From a virus, in the IMG/VR virus record IMGVR_UViG_3300037264_008235, positions 1 through 64,000 of that record: a stretch of DNA of 64,000 bases; one strand, written 5' to 3'. Made by a program: the position numbers and the translations under genes. Positions within the stretch are counted from its first letter, which is position 1, and each line of letters starts with the position of its first letter. Positions 18,212 through 26,243 of this stretch are shown here, piece by piece. The notes below the pieces were generated by a model. That model ran no database searches. It was not told the origin of the DNA and saw nothing but the letters and a program-made list of their open reading frames with translations.

Positions 18212-18471
18212 TTGAGTAGGCGCTCCGCTCTCCGCGCGCGCCGTTCCTGCTCCAGCTTGCCGCCGCAGTAGATGAGCGCGCCCCGATCCTTTAGCCGGCG
18301 GAAAAGCAACTCACGCCGGATCGCGCTGATCTGCCGCGCGTCCGGCGAGTCGATCCCGTTCCGCCCGCGCTCGATCGAGAGGACGAGATCGACGAAGCGC
18401 GGGTCCCCGAGGGACCGGCGTTCCAGCCACGTCTGCCGCTGCGGTTTCTTGAACAGGCTCCCGTCCTTCAC
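18208..18471 (-). CDS. hypothetical protein, 87 residues
   Basis: Starts at a GTG at 18471 (GTGA overlap, GAGGAA ribosome site), not at the upstream position of the longer open frame, whose translated beginning is an Arg/Ala-rich shadow of the neighbouring gene. The protein is basic and helical (RQTWLERRSLGDPRFVDLV, QISAIRRELLFRRLKDRG). No family recognised. Confidence 0.65.
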   Translation of the reverse strand: MKDGSLFKKPQRQTWLERRSLGDPRFVDLVLSIERGRNGIDSPDARQISAIRRELLFRRLKDRGALIYCGGKLEQERRARRAERLLK

Positions 18472-18776
18472 GTCTTCCTCCGCGCCCGCCGGTGCCGCGT
18501 CGCGTCGAGAAGCCGGTAACCGGACCCCGGCGCGTTCCGCTGCGGCGGGAACCGCTCTCCCTTGCTCAGCGTGATCTCGTACTCCGTCTTGAGCCCGGTC
18601 GGGTCCACGATCGCGTACTGCCCGGATACCGGGCACTTGTTCCCCGGGTTGAAGTTCCTTCCCTCGAGCCGCGCGAGGTCGTGCTTGCGAGCCGGCTTCC
18701 GAGCGGGCATGTCTGATGCTCCTCTCAAGTTCTTCGGGTCGAACCGTTTCCAGAACCACTCCGCCCAGCGGCTCAC
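18468..18776 (-). CDS. YjzC-like small protein
   Basis: 102 residues from a GTG at 18776 (GTGA overlap). An internal ATG at 18710 with a GAGAGGAG ribosome site would give 80 residues and may be the true start. The central part, NPGNKCPVSGQYAIVDPTG followed by EITLSKGERFPP, matches the YjzC family pattern of a conserved GxKxPxSGxY turn and a late GExFPP. Function of the family is unknown. The upstream segment WAEWFWKRFDPKNL is aromatic-rich. Confidence 0.6.
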   Translation of the reverse strand: MSRWAEWFWKRFDPKNLRGASDMPARKPARKHDLARLEGRNFNPGNKCPVSGQYAIVDPTGLKTEYEITLSKGERFPPQRNAPGSGYRLLDATRHRRARRKT

Positions 18777-19045
18777 CGGACCTTCTTCCCGCGCGCCGAC
18801 GGCGACTCCCGATCCTCGTCCTCGACCAGCTCCTCCGCGCGCCGCCTCAGCCGGTCGGCGCAGGCGAGGTAGGCATCCCGCTGCTTCCCGTCCGGAGCGA
18901 ACGCGAAGTCCGACTCAATCCCCAACGCGATGTCATTCAGGATCGCGGAGACGAGGCGCGGCCCGTCGTTCAGCAACCCGCGGTACACGTGGGCGCGCGG
19001 GTCCTCCGGAGCCGGAACCGGCGCGGCGGCCGCCGACGCGCTCAC
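18773..19045 (-). CDS. hypothetical protein, 90 residues
   Basis: GTG start overlapping the stop of the exported protein gene as GTGA. It has an Ala/Pro-rich N-terminus, then helices (VYRGLLNDGPRLVSAILNDI, QRDAYLACADRLRRRAEELV). It probably forms a small helical cytoplasmic protein. No family recognised. Confidence 0.6.
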   Translation of the reverse strand: MSASAAAAPVPAPEDPRAHVYRGLLNDGPRLVSAILNDIALGIESDFAFAPDGKQRDAYLACADRLRRRAEELVEDEDRESPSARGKKVR

Positions 19046-20121
19046 CGCGACGCCTGAACGTTGTCCAGCCTCCAGCCGTCGAACCTCGTCGGAGTTTCCT
19101 GAGACGAGAAGTCCGCGGCGAACGACGCGAGGTAGGAATGACGCTCCCCGTTCCCTCCCGGCGTGAACGACGCGAGGAAGCGGTCCGACGCGGGAAGGTG
19201 TTCCAGGTCTATCGCCCCAGACCAGGCGTAGTGAACCGGGAACCCGAGATTGATCTGGGCGAGCAGCCCCCCGGATCTCGAGAACCGCTTGATGAGGAAC
19301 GGCCCCCAGCGAACCAAGACGTCACCCGTCTGAGGGTGAAACGTCATCGCGTCGCCCACGACCTGATAACCGCGCGGGTCGATCAGCGGCCCGAGCCACT
19401 CGAGCTCGTCGGCCGTGTACCGCTGGACGTCCGGCTGGCCCGGATCATTCCCGCTCCAGGCGCAGCCGAGCCAGATCTCGCGCCGGACTCTCAAGACCGA
19501 ACGGCCTCCATGGACCGGAGGCCCAACGCCGCCCAACTCTACGGGAAACGCGCCACCGGACCGGAGATCCAGCGACCACAACGGCGGTTCCCCGAAACGC
19601 GCGTCGAGCAGGTACAGGCTCGGCGCCTCCGGGTGAAGCGTCCCGGCCACGAGCGCCGGACCTGGGACCTTCCACGAGAGAACGAACGGGAGCCCAGGAA
19701 CCCAAGCGCAAACCGTCGAGACGTACGGCTGCGTCTGAGACCCGGAGAGGAAGCAGAGCAGCAGCCCGCCGTCGGCCTCCTTCCAGCCGCCTCCGAACGA
19801 CTCCCGCCCGCCGGCGAATTGCCCGAGGAGCGGGACCTCCCCCGTCCGCTCGAACGGCGGCGCCGACCGGTGAGAGCAGAACGTCCCGCGAGACCAGCGC
19901 GGATGAATGAGGAACCCGCCCGGGACCGTCCAGGCGTTCGCCTCGAGTTCGAACTCGTCTCCGGGCGGGAGGACCAGGACCGTCCCGCCAGGAATCTCCT
20001 GTACTCGATCGGCGAACGGAGGCGAGGACCGCGTCACGTCGAACAGCGCCAGGAGCGCCGACTGGGCGAACGCCGGCGTCACGGCCGCGAACAGAAGAAC
20101 GAGAGCCCGAAGAGTCTTCAC
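19042..20121 (-). CDS. exported beta-rich protein of unknown function
   Basis: 359 residues. GTG start with a GGAGGG ribosome site 8 nt upstream. Residues 1-20 (MKTLRALVLLFAAVTPAFAQ) are a clear Sec signal peptide with AxA cleavage. The mature protein is rich in Trp, Gly and Pro with repeated strand-turn segments (CAWVPGLPFVLSWKVPG, SLYLLDARFGEPPLWSLDLR), suggesting a beta-propeller. An exported protein amid cytoplasmic phage genes is unusual. A role at the host periplasm or surface, such as superinfection exclusion, is only a guess. Confidence 0.7.
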   Translation of the reverse strand: MKTLRALVLLFAAVTPAFAQSALLALFDVTRSSPPFADRVQEIPGGTVLVLPPGDEFELEANAWTVPGGFLIHPRWSRGTFCSHRSAPPFERTGEVPLLGQFAGGRESFGGGWKEADGGLLLCFLSGSQTQPYVSTVCAWVPGLPFVLSWKVPGPALVAGTLHPEAPSLYLLDARFGEPPLWSLDLRSGGAFPVELGGVGPPVHGGRSVLRVRREIWLGCAWSGNDPGQPDVQRYTADELEWLGPLIDPRGYQVVGDAMTFHPQTGDVLVRWGPFLIKRFSRSGGLLAQINLGFPVHYAWSGAIDLEHLPASDRFLASFTPGGNGERHSYLASFAADFSSQETPTRFDGWRLDNVQASR

Positions 20122-20198
20122 GACCCGTCCCTCCGTACTTCCTGCAATCGCTCATGGTCGCCCAGACGCTTCAGGTCGAGGCCCCGCCGCGACTTTCC

Positions 20199-20369
20199 TC
20201 ACTCGCGTTTCTCTTTCGCCGGCGCGCGCGTCCTCGGATCCGGGTGGCACACGACGCAGCACCAGCCGCCGTCCGGCCGCCGCCACCATATCGTCGAGCC
20301 GCAGAACTTGCACGCGCCCTCCGGCTGCTCCTCTCCGGAGTGGAAGCAGTCCTCGATCTTCTTCTTCAC
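20199..20369 (-). CDS. small zinc-ribbon protein
   Basis: 56 residues from a GTG overlapping the upstream stop (GTGA). The pair CKFCGS and CCVVCHPD, spaced by a Trp-rich turn, forms a four-cysteine zinc ribbon with charged ends. Longer upstream reading is a shadow. Function unknown. Confidence 0.65.
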   Translation of the reverse strand: MKKKIEDCFHSGEEQPEGACKFCGSTIWWRRPDGGWCCVVCHPDPRTRAPAKEKRE

Positions 20370-20548
20370 CGCCGCGCGGTCCGGAACTTCAGCTCGACGT
20401 CCTCCTCCGCGTCCTCCGGCAGGACAATTACGACACGCGCGCCGAGGGCGACCTCTATCTCCCGGTCGAGGTCCCGCGCCACGCGGAGTGCGTCCGCCGA
20501 CGTCTCCTCCTCGGACGGGAAGACGCGGAACACGATCTCGATCTTCAC
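20366..20548 (-). CDS. hypothetical protein, 60 residues
   Basis: GTG start, GTGA overlap with the membrane-protein gene. An alternating strand-helix pattern (MKIEIVFRVFPSEEETSADA, LDREIEVALGARVVIVLPED) suggests a small ferredoxin-like fold. No family recognised. Confidence 0.6.
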   Translation of the reverse strand: MKIEIVFRVFPSEEETSADALRVARDLDREIEVALGARVVIVLPEDAEEDVELKFRTARR

Positions 20549-20763
20549 AGGACCTCCAGCAGCCAGACCACCAGGCGTCCGGCTCCGACGAAGAATAGGA
20601 CCCCGAGCACGAACGCGGCGACCACGACCTCCCGCGTGACCTCGATCCGCGTCGGCGGCCGGCCGTCCGGCGGCCAGCCGCCGGGCATCCGATCCTCCTC
20701 CTCCCGGCGCCTCCAGTCAAACGGACGCGGGCGGGAAGGAGGCGGCGGCGGCGTGTAGCCCAC
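20545..20763 (-). CDS. single-span membrane protein
   Basis: 72 residues from GTG at 20763, or 47 from an internal ATG at 20688 that has a better GGAGGAGGA ribosome site. One membrane helix near the C-terminus (VVAAFVLGVLFFVGAGRLVV). The N-terminal extension is Pro/Arg-rich. Role unknown. Confidence 0.6.
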   Translation of the reverse strand: MGYTPPPPPSRPRPFDWRRREEEDRMPGGWPPDGRPPTRIEVTREVVVAAFVLGVLFFVGAGRLVVWLLEVL

Positions 20764-20769
20764 AGGAGG

Positions 20770-21159
20770 TCAGCTCCCGCGCTCCGGCGTCACGGAACCG
20801 TCCGGGTGAAGTAGTCGGCCGGGAGGAGGTTCCGGCTTCGCGAACATCACCGCCATCGGCTTCTTCCGGACGAGGTCGACTCCGAGTAGTTGGACGTCGA
20901 TCTCCGCGTCCCCGCCCTCGAGGACGCGCATCGGGAGCGCGGCCCTCCTCGCCGCGTCGAACCCGGCTTTCCAGGCGGCGCGGAACACCTTGTCGACCGT
21001 CTCTCCGACGACGCGCTCCGCCTCGTGCCCGCGGATATGCGAGACCTCGATCCCGAGCGCGCGGATGAGCTCCGCCGCGGCGGCCTCCCGGAACTCGCGC
21101 TCGGCGCGGATCAGGTCCGCGTTCCGGTCGAGGACGGAGCGGATCGGGCGCTCGGTCAC
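20770..21159 (-). CDS. hypothetical protein, 129 residues
   Basis: Begins with a long charged helix (SVLDRNADLIRAEREFREAA) and continues through GIEVSHIRGHEAERVVGETV and GFDAARRAALPMRVLEGGD. Probably a soluble alpha-helical protein. It overlaps the upstream gene by 4 nt. No recognised family. Confidence 0.6.
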   Translation of the reverse strand: MTERPIRSVLDRNADLIRAEREFREAAAAELIRALGIEVSHIRGHEAERVVGETVDKVFRAAWKAGFDAARRAALPMRVLEGGDAEIDVQLLGVDLVRKKPMAVMFAKPEPPPGRLLHPDGSVTPERGS

Positions 21160-21461
21160 TTGGAAATCGTCGTCCTCTCGAGCGTCGGGACCGGGCGGTT
21201 CCGGTCGACCGGCGCCAGGCCGAAGTCCGCGCGGTAGGCGTCGACCAGCCGCGCGCGCTCCTCCGGCGTCATGGACCCGCAGAGGACTTCGAGCTCCATC
21301 AGCCTGCGGATGCCGTTGAGCTCGGCCACCAGCGCGCGCCGGTCCGCGCGGTCATCCGCCGCGCACTTCTCGCAGATCTCCCCGCCGCGCGCGGGCTGCG
21401 GGCAGCCCGGCGTCGGGCAGGGCCGCGCGTCCGCGTCCGGCATCTCCAGGTCGAGGCTCAC
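21156..21461 (-). CDS. zinc-binding hypothetical protein, 101 residues
   Basis: GTG at 21461 (GTGA overlap); a longer frame upstream is a shadow. Cysteines in RPCPTPGCPQ and ICEKCAADD form a four-cysteine site, followed by helices (RRALVAELNGIRRLMELEVL, MTPEERARLVDAYRADFG). Role unknown. Confidence 0.65.
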   Translation of the reverse strand: MSLDLEMPDADARPCPTPGCPQPARGGEICEKCAADDRADRRALVAELNGIRRLMELEVLCGSMTPEERARLVDAYRADFGLAPVDRNRPVPTLERTTISK

Positions 21462-21637
21462 TTCTTCACCGGCTTCCCGCGGAGCGCGTTCGCCGCGCGG
21501 TCGAGCCGCTCCCCGCAATCCAGGCAGACCACGTCGTTCTCGCCCCACAGGCGCCAGAACTGGCCGGGCGGTTTCCCGCACTCCTTGCACAGGCGCGGCC
21601 CGGTTGGTTTGCCTACGTCGAACCCGCGGCGCGTCAT
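21458..21637 (-). CDS. small zinc-ribbon protein, 59 residues
   Basis: ATG at 21637 overlaps the upstream TGA (ATGA); the longer upstream reading is less likely. CKECGKPPG and VCLDCGERLDRAANAL make a treble-clef-like four-cysteine ribbon with a terminal helix, resembling DksA/TraR-type zinc fingers in outline. Role unknown. Confidence 0.65.
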   Translation of the reverse strand: MTRRGFDVGKPTGPRLCKECGKPPGQFWRLWGENDVVCLDCGERLDRAANALRGKPVKK

Positions 21638-21816
21638 GACTTGCTGAGCCTCCGAACGTCCGACCTCCAGCACTTCCAGATCATGAAAAGCCCCGCGACC
21701 GCGCCAACGACGACGAGGATCGGAAGCGAGACGTGCGTGAACTCGTGCCAGCGCATCGCGCGGTAGAACTCGACGGCCTCATCGTGCGAGAGCCCGATCT
21801 TCTCCCACGGCGTCAC
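21634..21816 (-). CDS. single-span membrane protein, 60 residues
   Basis: An amphipathic N-terminus (MTPWEKIGLSHDEAVEFYRA) is followed by one membrane helix (LPILVVVGAVAGLFMIWKCW) and a short basic tail. Overlaps both neighbours by 4 nt. Role unknown. Confidence 0.65.
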   Translation of the reverse strand: MTPWEKIGLSHDEAVEFYRAMRWHEFTHVSLPILVVVGAVAGLFMIWKCWRSDVRRLSKS

Positions 21817-22085
21817 TCCCGGAACCTCGACAACGCGGCCGCGGCGCGAGTCATCAGAGGGTGCGGCTCGACGCCGGTCGTGGAGATCAGCGCCTGGTAG
21901 GACGCGCAGGCTTCCCGCGCCGCCCGCAGCGCCACGCTCACCGCCGGCCAGGCCGAGATCGCGGCCGCCTCGAACGACCGGCGACGGATCGAGAACGGAA
22001 TCGCGTTCAGCTCCGGCACCGTCTCCGCGTGAAGCCGGTCGAGCTCCGCGAGGCTGGGACGCGCGTCTTCTCTCTGGCCGCTCAC
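21813..22085 (-). CDS. hypothetical protein, 90 residues
   Basis: GTG at 22085 (GTGA overlap). All-helical (RPSLAELDRLHAETVPELNA, ISAWPAVSVALRAAREACAS). No motif recognised. The open frame extends further upstream but only as a shadow of the next gene. Confidence 0.6.
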   Translation of the reverse strand: MSGQREDARPSLAELDRLHAETVPELNAIPFSIRRRSFEAAAISAWPAVSVALRAAREACASYQALISTTGVEPHPLMTRAAAALSRFRE

Positions 22086-22612
22086 GTGATCTCCACGGTG
22101 CGTTCCGCGTTGGCGACGTTCGGCCCGCGCATGAGGACCAGCGCGTGAAGCAGCTCCGCCTCGAGCCGGCACAGCTCGCCGAGCAGCCGCGCGTCCGCCG
22201 TCGGCTTCCGCCGCTTCGTCATCTTCCGCGCGCTCACGATCGTCTTCGAGTTCGGCGCCTCCGGCCCGGTCCGCGTGACCTCCTCCTCCTCCTCGACCGC
22301 CTCCGGCTTCGCGTCCTTGTCGAGCTGCTCCTCGATCCGCGCCAGGAACTTGTTCTTGGCCTTCGCGATCGCGTCCGCCGCGTCGAGCACCCGCCCGCGC
22401 AGCTTGACGTCCATATCCTCAGCAGATCTGCGGATCGACTCCATCATCCGGCCCGCCTCGTAGGCGTCACGGAGCTCGATCCAGAGCTCCCGCTCCGCGC
22501 GGACCTCGATCGTCTGATGGTCGACCTCAAACTCCCGCTCGAGCGCCCGCACCTCGATCCGCTTCTCGACGAACATCCGCTTGATCTGGTCCCAGGGAAT
22601 CCCCTTCGCCAC
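22082..22612 (-). CDS. HTH protein, candidate small terminase subunit
   Basis: 176 residues from a GTG at 22612, two bases after the XRE gene stop. The start, AKGIPWDQIKRMFVEKRIEV and ALEREFEVDHQTIEVRAERE, reads like the DNA-binding domain of many small terminase subunits (W..IK..YV, then a helix-turn-helix). The middle is helical and charged with an EEEEE stretch, the C-terminus helical, fitting an oligomerising ring subunit. It is 4.6 kb from terL on the same strand. A transcription factor role is the alternative. Confidence 0.55.
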   Translation of the reverse strand: MAKGIPWDQIKRMFVEKRIEVRALEREFEVDHQTIEVRAERELWIELRDAYEAGRMMESIRRSAEDMDVKLRGRVLDAADAIAKAKNKFLARIEEQLDKDAKPEAVEEEEEVTRTGPEAPNSKTIVSARKMTKRRKPTADARLLGELCRLEAELLHALVLMRGPNVANAERTVEIT

Positions 22613-22614
22613 GG

Positions 22615-22914
22615 TCAGCGCGCCGCCGCGCGGCGGCAGTCCTTCGGCGCGGGACGGAAGAGGTCCGCCGTCGTGACCGGCGCGCCCCCGAGCGCGGACA
22701 TCGCGGCCGCGATCCGGTCCGCCGTCGCGCGCTCGACCCGCCCGTTCTCGTTCTCGACCGCCCAGTAGCGCGCGTGCGTCCACCCGCACGCCTCGGCGAC
22801 CGCCTCCTGAGTCAGGCCGAGCTCGACCCGCTTCGTCTCCAGTCTCCCGGAAACACAGATCACGTACGCGGCGCCGCAGCGCCCCTCCGGACCCTCTCGA
22901 TCTTCTCGACTCAT
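22615..22914 (-). CDS. XRE-family helix-turn-helix regulator
   Basis: 99 residues. The helix-turn-helix is in RVELGLTQEAVAEACGWTHA and the recognition helix leads into RYWAVENENGRVERATADRI, the HTH_3 pattern of Cro/CI-like repressors. The ATG lies only 4 nt from a near-palindromic site (22919-22935) that recurs at other operon starts. It may therefore bind that site, repress its own gene and control the others. The C-terminus has no obvious protease or dimerisation domain, so it is Cro-like in size. Confidence 0.75.
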   Translation of the reverse strand: MSREDREGPEGRCGAAYVICVSGRLETKRVELGLTQEAVAEACGWTHARYWAVENENGRVERATADRIAAAMSALGGAPVTTADLFRPAPKDCRRAAAR

Positions 22915-22918
22915 GACC

Positions 22919-22935
22919 CGAATATAACACCTGCG
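22919..22935 (+). promoter_or_regulatory. operator/promoter-like site A before the XRE gene
   Basis: CGAATATAACACCTGCG, identical over 17 nt to site B at 30290-30306 and related to the GGTATAAYACC core at 32153, 34999, 45999 and 46057. On the minus strand it places TATATT at a -10 distance from the XRE ATG, which would give a nearly leaderless transcript. Confidence 0.6.
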
Positions 22936-22957
22936 AGCCGACGTACGAATGCCGCGC

Positions 22958-23860
22958 TCACGTCTTCTCCCTCCTGTGCTCCTCGACCAGGGCGCGGATC
23001 GCGGGGTGCTTCGGCGTCTTCCGCTCGACCAGCTCCGCGCCGTACTCGTCGACCGCCGGCAGCTTCGAGAGGTCGACGCCCGGCTTCAGGATCAGCGGCG
23101 TCCGGAACCCCTTCCACGCGTCGCGAATCACGTGCTGCGGACGCCCGTAGCGGCGGGACGTCTTCACGACTCCCGGCCAGGCGCGCTCGAGGCTCCGGGC
23201 CATCTTCAGGCGCCCGTCCCCGGAGTAGAGCGCCTCCGTGTTCCCTCCCTTCACGGTCATAGTCGTCATCTTCCAGGCGAGGAACACGTTGACTAGGATC
23301 GTGCACCACCCGCCGGCGAGGACCTGGAGGCAGAGGTCCGCATCGTCGTTGTACTCGAACCGCCAGCGGAACGGAGCCGCGTGGTTGACGAGCGTACAAG
23401 AGTAGACGTGAGCGTTCACGAAGAAGGGCGGGACCCTCGACCGGTTCGGCGCGAACATGTAGTAGTTCAGGCCCGAGATCCCGACGTTCTCGTAGCGGTC
23501 CGTGAGGTCCTCCGCCACGCGGAGCGCGAGCCCGGCCTCACACGGGACCTTCCTCGCCTTCCAGCGCCGCCAGAAACCGGAGATGTTGTCGTCGAGCTGC
23601 CAGTGCTTCGCGGCGCCGGACGCTTCCGCGTGGTCACGGATCCAGTTCCGCGCGCGGAGGAGCCCGTCCTTCGCTCCCGGATCGTTGTCCCGAGGGAGGC
23701 AGACCACGCGCTCCGCCCCGAACCTGCGCGCGTAGTCTTCCCGCTCGCGCGGCTGGACGACGAGCAGGAAAGGCACCGCATCCCTGAGGAGCGCCTTGGC
23801 CGTCAAGCAGACGTCCGCTCTCCCCGCGGACGGGATGTAGACCGGGTAGCGCGGGTTCAC
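22958..23860 (-). CDS. GREB/TAGT-like glycosyltransferase (DNA base modification candidate)
   Basis: 300 residues from GTG at 23860 (GTGA overlap with the preceding gene). Residues 5-14 (YPVYIPSAGR), KHWQLDDNISGFWRRW (85-100), GISGLNYYMFAP, PFFVNAHVYSC, WRFEYNDDADLCLQVL (166-181) and GGNTEALYSGDGRL match the GREB/TAGT family, relatives of the base J glucosyltransferase. LDD (89-91) and NDDAD (171-175) are likely metal/sugar-nucleotide sites. Known relatives in phages sit with enzymes that modify cytosine or thymine in DNA. Here the partner is the methyltransferase-ParB fusion next door. The sugar and the base are not known. Confidence 0.75.
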   Translation of the reverse strand: MNPRYPVYIPSAGRADVCLTAKALLRDAVPFLLVVQPREREDYARRFGAERVVCLPRDNDPGAKDGLLRARNWIRDHAEASGAAKHWQLDDNISGFWRRWKARKVPCEAGLALRVAEDLTDRYENVGISGLNYYMFAPNRSRVPPFFVNAHVYSCTLVNHAAPFRWRFEYNDDADLCLQVLAGGWCTILVNVFLAWKMTTMTVKGGNTEALYSGDGRLKMARSLERAWPGVVKTSRRYGRPQHVIRDAWKGFRTPLILKPGVDLSKLPAVDEYGAELVERKTPKHPAIRALVEEHRREKT

Positions 23861-25392
23861 GTCTTCGGCGCCTCCTCGAACCGGAGACCCGCCACGTCCT
23901 CCCGCTCGGAGAGCGGCCAGCGGACCGACCACGTCTTCTTCTTCCGGTAGATATTGGTCGCACCGATCTTCTCGACGAACGCCGCGCGCCCGGCCTCGTC
24001 CTCGAAGAGGACCACGAGCTTGAGCTGGTCCTCCCCCTCCTCGTAGCCGGGAAGCCCGACCCAGGCGGCGGCGGCGTCGAGGTCCGGCAGCTCGTCCGCT
24101 CCGCGCGTCACCATCGCGAGCGCGGCGAGTTGCGCCTCGTCGAAGCCGGTCCCCTCGAGGCCGGCCGGCAGCTTGGCGAGCTCGCGGAGCATCTCGGTCA
24201 GCGTCCGGTCGTCGATCTCCGCCAGACGCGCGACCTCATTGTCGCCGGCGAGGATCCGGAGCGCGCGCGAGTCGTCCGGCTCGAGGTCGAGGCGGACGGC
24301 GGGCCCGCGCTCGATCCCCATCGCGAGGGCCGCCTTCACGACCCCGTGACCGGCGAGGACCGTCCCGTCCCGGGCGATCACCACCGGGCGGTAGAACCCG
24401 TTCGCCCGGAGGCTCGCCTGCAGGTGGGCGATCTGGTCCGGCGGATGCTCCCGGTAGTTTCGAGGGTGCGGGCGGAGAGAGGAGAGCGGGACGACCTCGA
24501 TCGGGAGGTCGGCGCGCGGGGCGGACGGGAGCGGGGCGGGTTCGGTCAAGGACGTCTCCTGTCTTGCGGGCCTCTCGGCCTCTCCGGCGAGGACCCAGAC
24601 GCCGGGTCGGTTGTTCCAGAAACCGGAGCTCACGCTCCGGTAGCCCTGGGCCCTCATCTCCTTGGCGAACACGCGGCCGAAAGAGCCGCCGTCGACCGGC
24701 CCGTCGTCGGACTGGTACCAGCGGAAGTGCCCGATCGACCGAGCTCCGAACGCGTTGGCGACCAGCCAGGCTCTCGGCCGGACGTTCCGGAGTATCTCCC
24801 TCAGGTGGTCGATCGGTCTCTCGAAGTGCTCGAAGTACTCGCTCGCGAGAGCGAGGTCGCACTCCCAGCCGCGGAGCGCCGCCGCGCTCTCCTCGAGGCG
24901 GAACCCGGTCCTGCGCGCGAGGACGGAGGCGACCCTCCACTGGAGGGACTCGGGCAGTTGCGTCCCGACGACGTCGGAGCCCGGGAACATCTCGGCCAGC
25001 GCCGCGGTCGTGACGCCGATCCCGCAGCCGAGGTCGAGGACGCCGCGCCCGGGCCCGACCTCGAACAGGCGCTTCTTCCTCACCTCGCGCAGGTACCGCC
25101 TCGAGTAGACGGCCCAGCACGTCCAGGCCTCGGAAACGTACTCGGCGTCGTCGTAGACGCCGAAGTCCGGCAGCTCCGCGTCGAGCGACCGGTACCAGCG
25201 TTCCGTGAGCGGGTTCGGGTAGCCGTCGGAAGCCCTGGAACCGAAGTGGGAGACGCAGTCGCGGGAGAGGCGGACGATCTCCTCCGCTCCCTCGATCCCG
25301 GCCTCGGTCAGCAGGGAGAGGAAGAATCGGAACCCGGCGTCGCCGGCCATGTCCAGGAACGAGCCGGTCAACGGTCCTCCTCCTGGTGTCAT
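23857..25392 (-). CDS. SAM methyltransferase fused to a ParB-like domain
   Basis: 511 residues, ATG overlapping the nuclease-gene stop (ATGA). Residues 118-126 (VLDLGCGIG) are the SAM-binding motif of a class I methyltransferase, continuing to about residue 265 with SEYFEHFERPIDHLREIL. A Pro-rich linker leads to a ParB/Srx-like domain at 297-410: VPLSSLRPHPRNYREHPPDQ, SLRANGFYRPVVIARDGTVL, AGHGVVKAALAMG. The ParB part has the R-P-H-P-N-Y and GH turn of phage ParB-like enzymes rather than a partition protein, and there is no ParA. With the adjacent glycosyltransferase it suggests DNA modification. Confidence 0.72.
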   Translation of the reverse strand: MTPGGGPLTGSFLDMAGDAGFRFFLSLLTEAGIEGAEEIVRLSRDCVSHFGSRASDGYPNPLTERWYRSLDAELPDFGVYDDAEYVSEAWTCWAVYSRRYLREVRKKRLFEVGPGRGVLDLGCGIGVTTAALAEMFPGSDVVGTQLPESLQWRVASVLARRTGFRLEESAAALRGWECDLALASEYFEHFERPIDHLREILRNVRPRAWLVANAFGARSIGHFRWYQSDDGPVDGGSFGRVFAKEMRAQGYRSVSSGFWNNRPGVWVLAGEAERPARQETSLTEPAPLPSAPRADLPIEVVPLSSLRPHPRNYREHPPDQIAHLQASLRANGFYRPVVIARDGTVLAGHGVVKAALAMGIERGPAVRLDLEPDDSRALRILAGDNEVARLAEIDDRTLTEMLRELAKLPAGLEGTGFDEAQLAALAMVTRGADELPDLDAAAAWVGLPGYEEGEDQLKLVVLFEDEAGRAAFVEKIGATNIYRKKKTWSVRWPLSEREDVAGLRFEEAPKT

Positions 25393-25838
25393 CCGGGTGT
25401 CCTCCAGGCGCCTCCAGGTGCCAGGAACGGGAGCGGTCCGCCCTCGCGGTAGGCGCGGGCGGCGCGGAAGCGGGTCACCACGACCCGGAAAGCGGCCGGG
25501 AACGCGTCCAGAGAGAGCTCGACCCCCTCCGGGTCCTCCAGGCGGACCAAGTCCCTGAGGACGAACGCGCAGAGGCCTTGCGCGCGGAGCCGGCGGAGGC
25601 GCTCGACCTGGGCGGGGCGGAGCGGCCCGTCCCCGGACTTGAGCTCCGGGAGGAGGACGGCGCCGCCGGGCCCGAAGACGATCAGGTCCGGCCAGCCCGG
25701 AGGGGTCATGGCGTCCTGGCGCTCGACGCGGGCGAGCCAGCCGCGGGAGCGGAGGGCGGCGACCAGGGAGGCGCGGTCGTCATTCTCACGGCGGGCGCGG
25801 GAGCCTTTGGACGGGCGGCTTGGGGCGCGGTTGGTCAC
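25389..25838 (-). CDS. VRR-NUC-type nuclease
   Basis: 149 residues, GTG preceded by GGAGGTTCC. Asp51 in GWPDLIVFG and Glu65/Lys67 in LLPELKSGDG followed by PAQVERLRRLRAQG form the PD-(D/E)xK core of VRR-NUC endonucleases, single-domain nucleases common in phages and thought to act on branched DNA. It lies next to the presumed origin, so a replication or recombination role fits. Confidence 0.82.
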   Translation of the reverse strand: MTNRAPSRPSKGSRARRENDDRASLVAALRSRGWLARVERQDAMTPPGWPDLIVFGPGGAVLLPELKSGDGPLRPAQVERLRRLRAQGLCAFVLRDLVRLEDPEGVELSLDAFPAAFRVVVTRFRAARAYREGGPLPFLAPGGAWRTPG

Positions 25839-26016
25839 TGGAACCTCCGTAGACAGATCACGCGCGACCCCAAGTGTCCGGACGCGCGTAAGTCATCAAG
25901 TGAGCGGGCCTCCTGAAACGCCGTAAGTCTTCCGGAGTAGGGGGGAGGGTTCGGAAAACAGACCCTCCCCCCACTTAAGCTGTTTACTGGTAGCCAGTTG
26001 CCGAAATGTGCCTTGA

Positions 26017-26038
26017 GGGGGGAGGGTTTGGGGAGGGT
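26017..26038 (+). repeat. G-tract cluster, G-quadruplex-prone
   Basis: Four runs of at least three G, separated by one to three bases (G6, A, G3, T3, G4, A, G3), formed by one iteron plus a partial copy. It could fold into a G-quadruplex on the plus strand at the edge of the AT-rich core. Confidence 0.5.
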
Positions 26039-26223
26039 TAACCGGGTATATATGTAAAACTAAGTCTGTATAATTGTACGTTATACTGGCGTACAAAACA
26101 GAGATCCCAGGATTAACCCCCCAGAAACCCTCCCCCCTGAGGTCCGTTTCGCGCAAAGCGTTATCTGGTAACGGCCGCAGAGGGGGGAGGGTTGAAAAAA
26201 CAAACCCTCCCCCCCTATCGAGG

Positions 26224-26243
26224 TTTTCCACACGTTTTCCACA
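26224..26243 (+). promoter_or_regulatory. two DnaA-box-like repeats
   Basis: TTTTCCACA at 26224-26232 and 26235-26243, in direct orientation 11 nt apart. Each differs from the E. coli consensus TTATCCACA at one position. Host DnaA may open the adjacent origin. Confidence 0.55.

Noticed and set aside
23857-25392. Plasmid-type partition protein because of the ParB domain
   Set aside because: No ParA gene or centromere-like repeats nearby; the domain is fused to a methyltransferase and resembles phage ParB-like enzymes.
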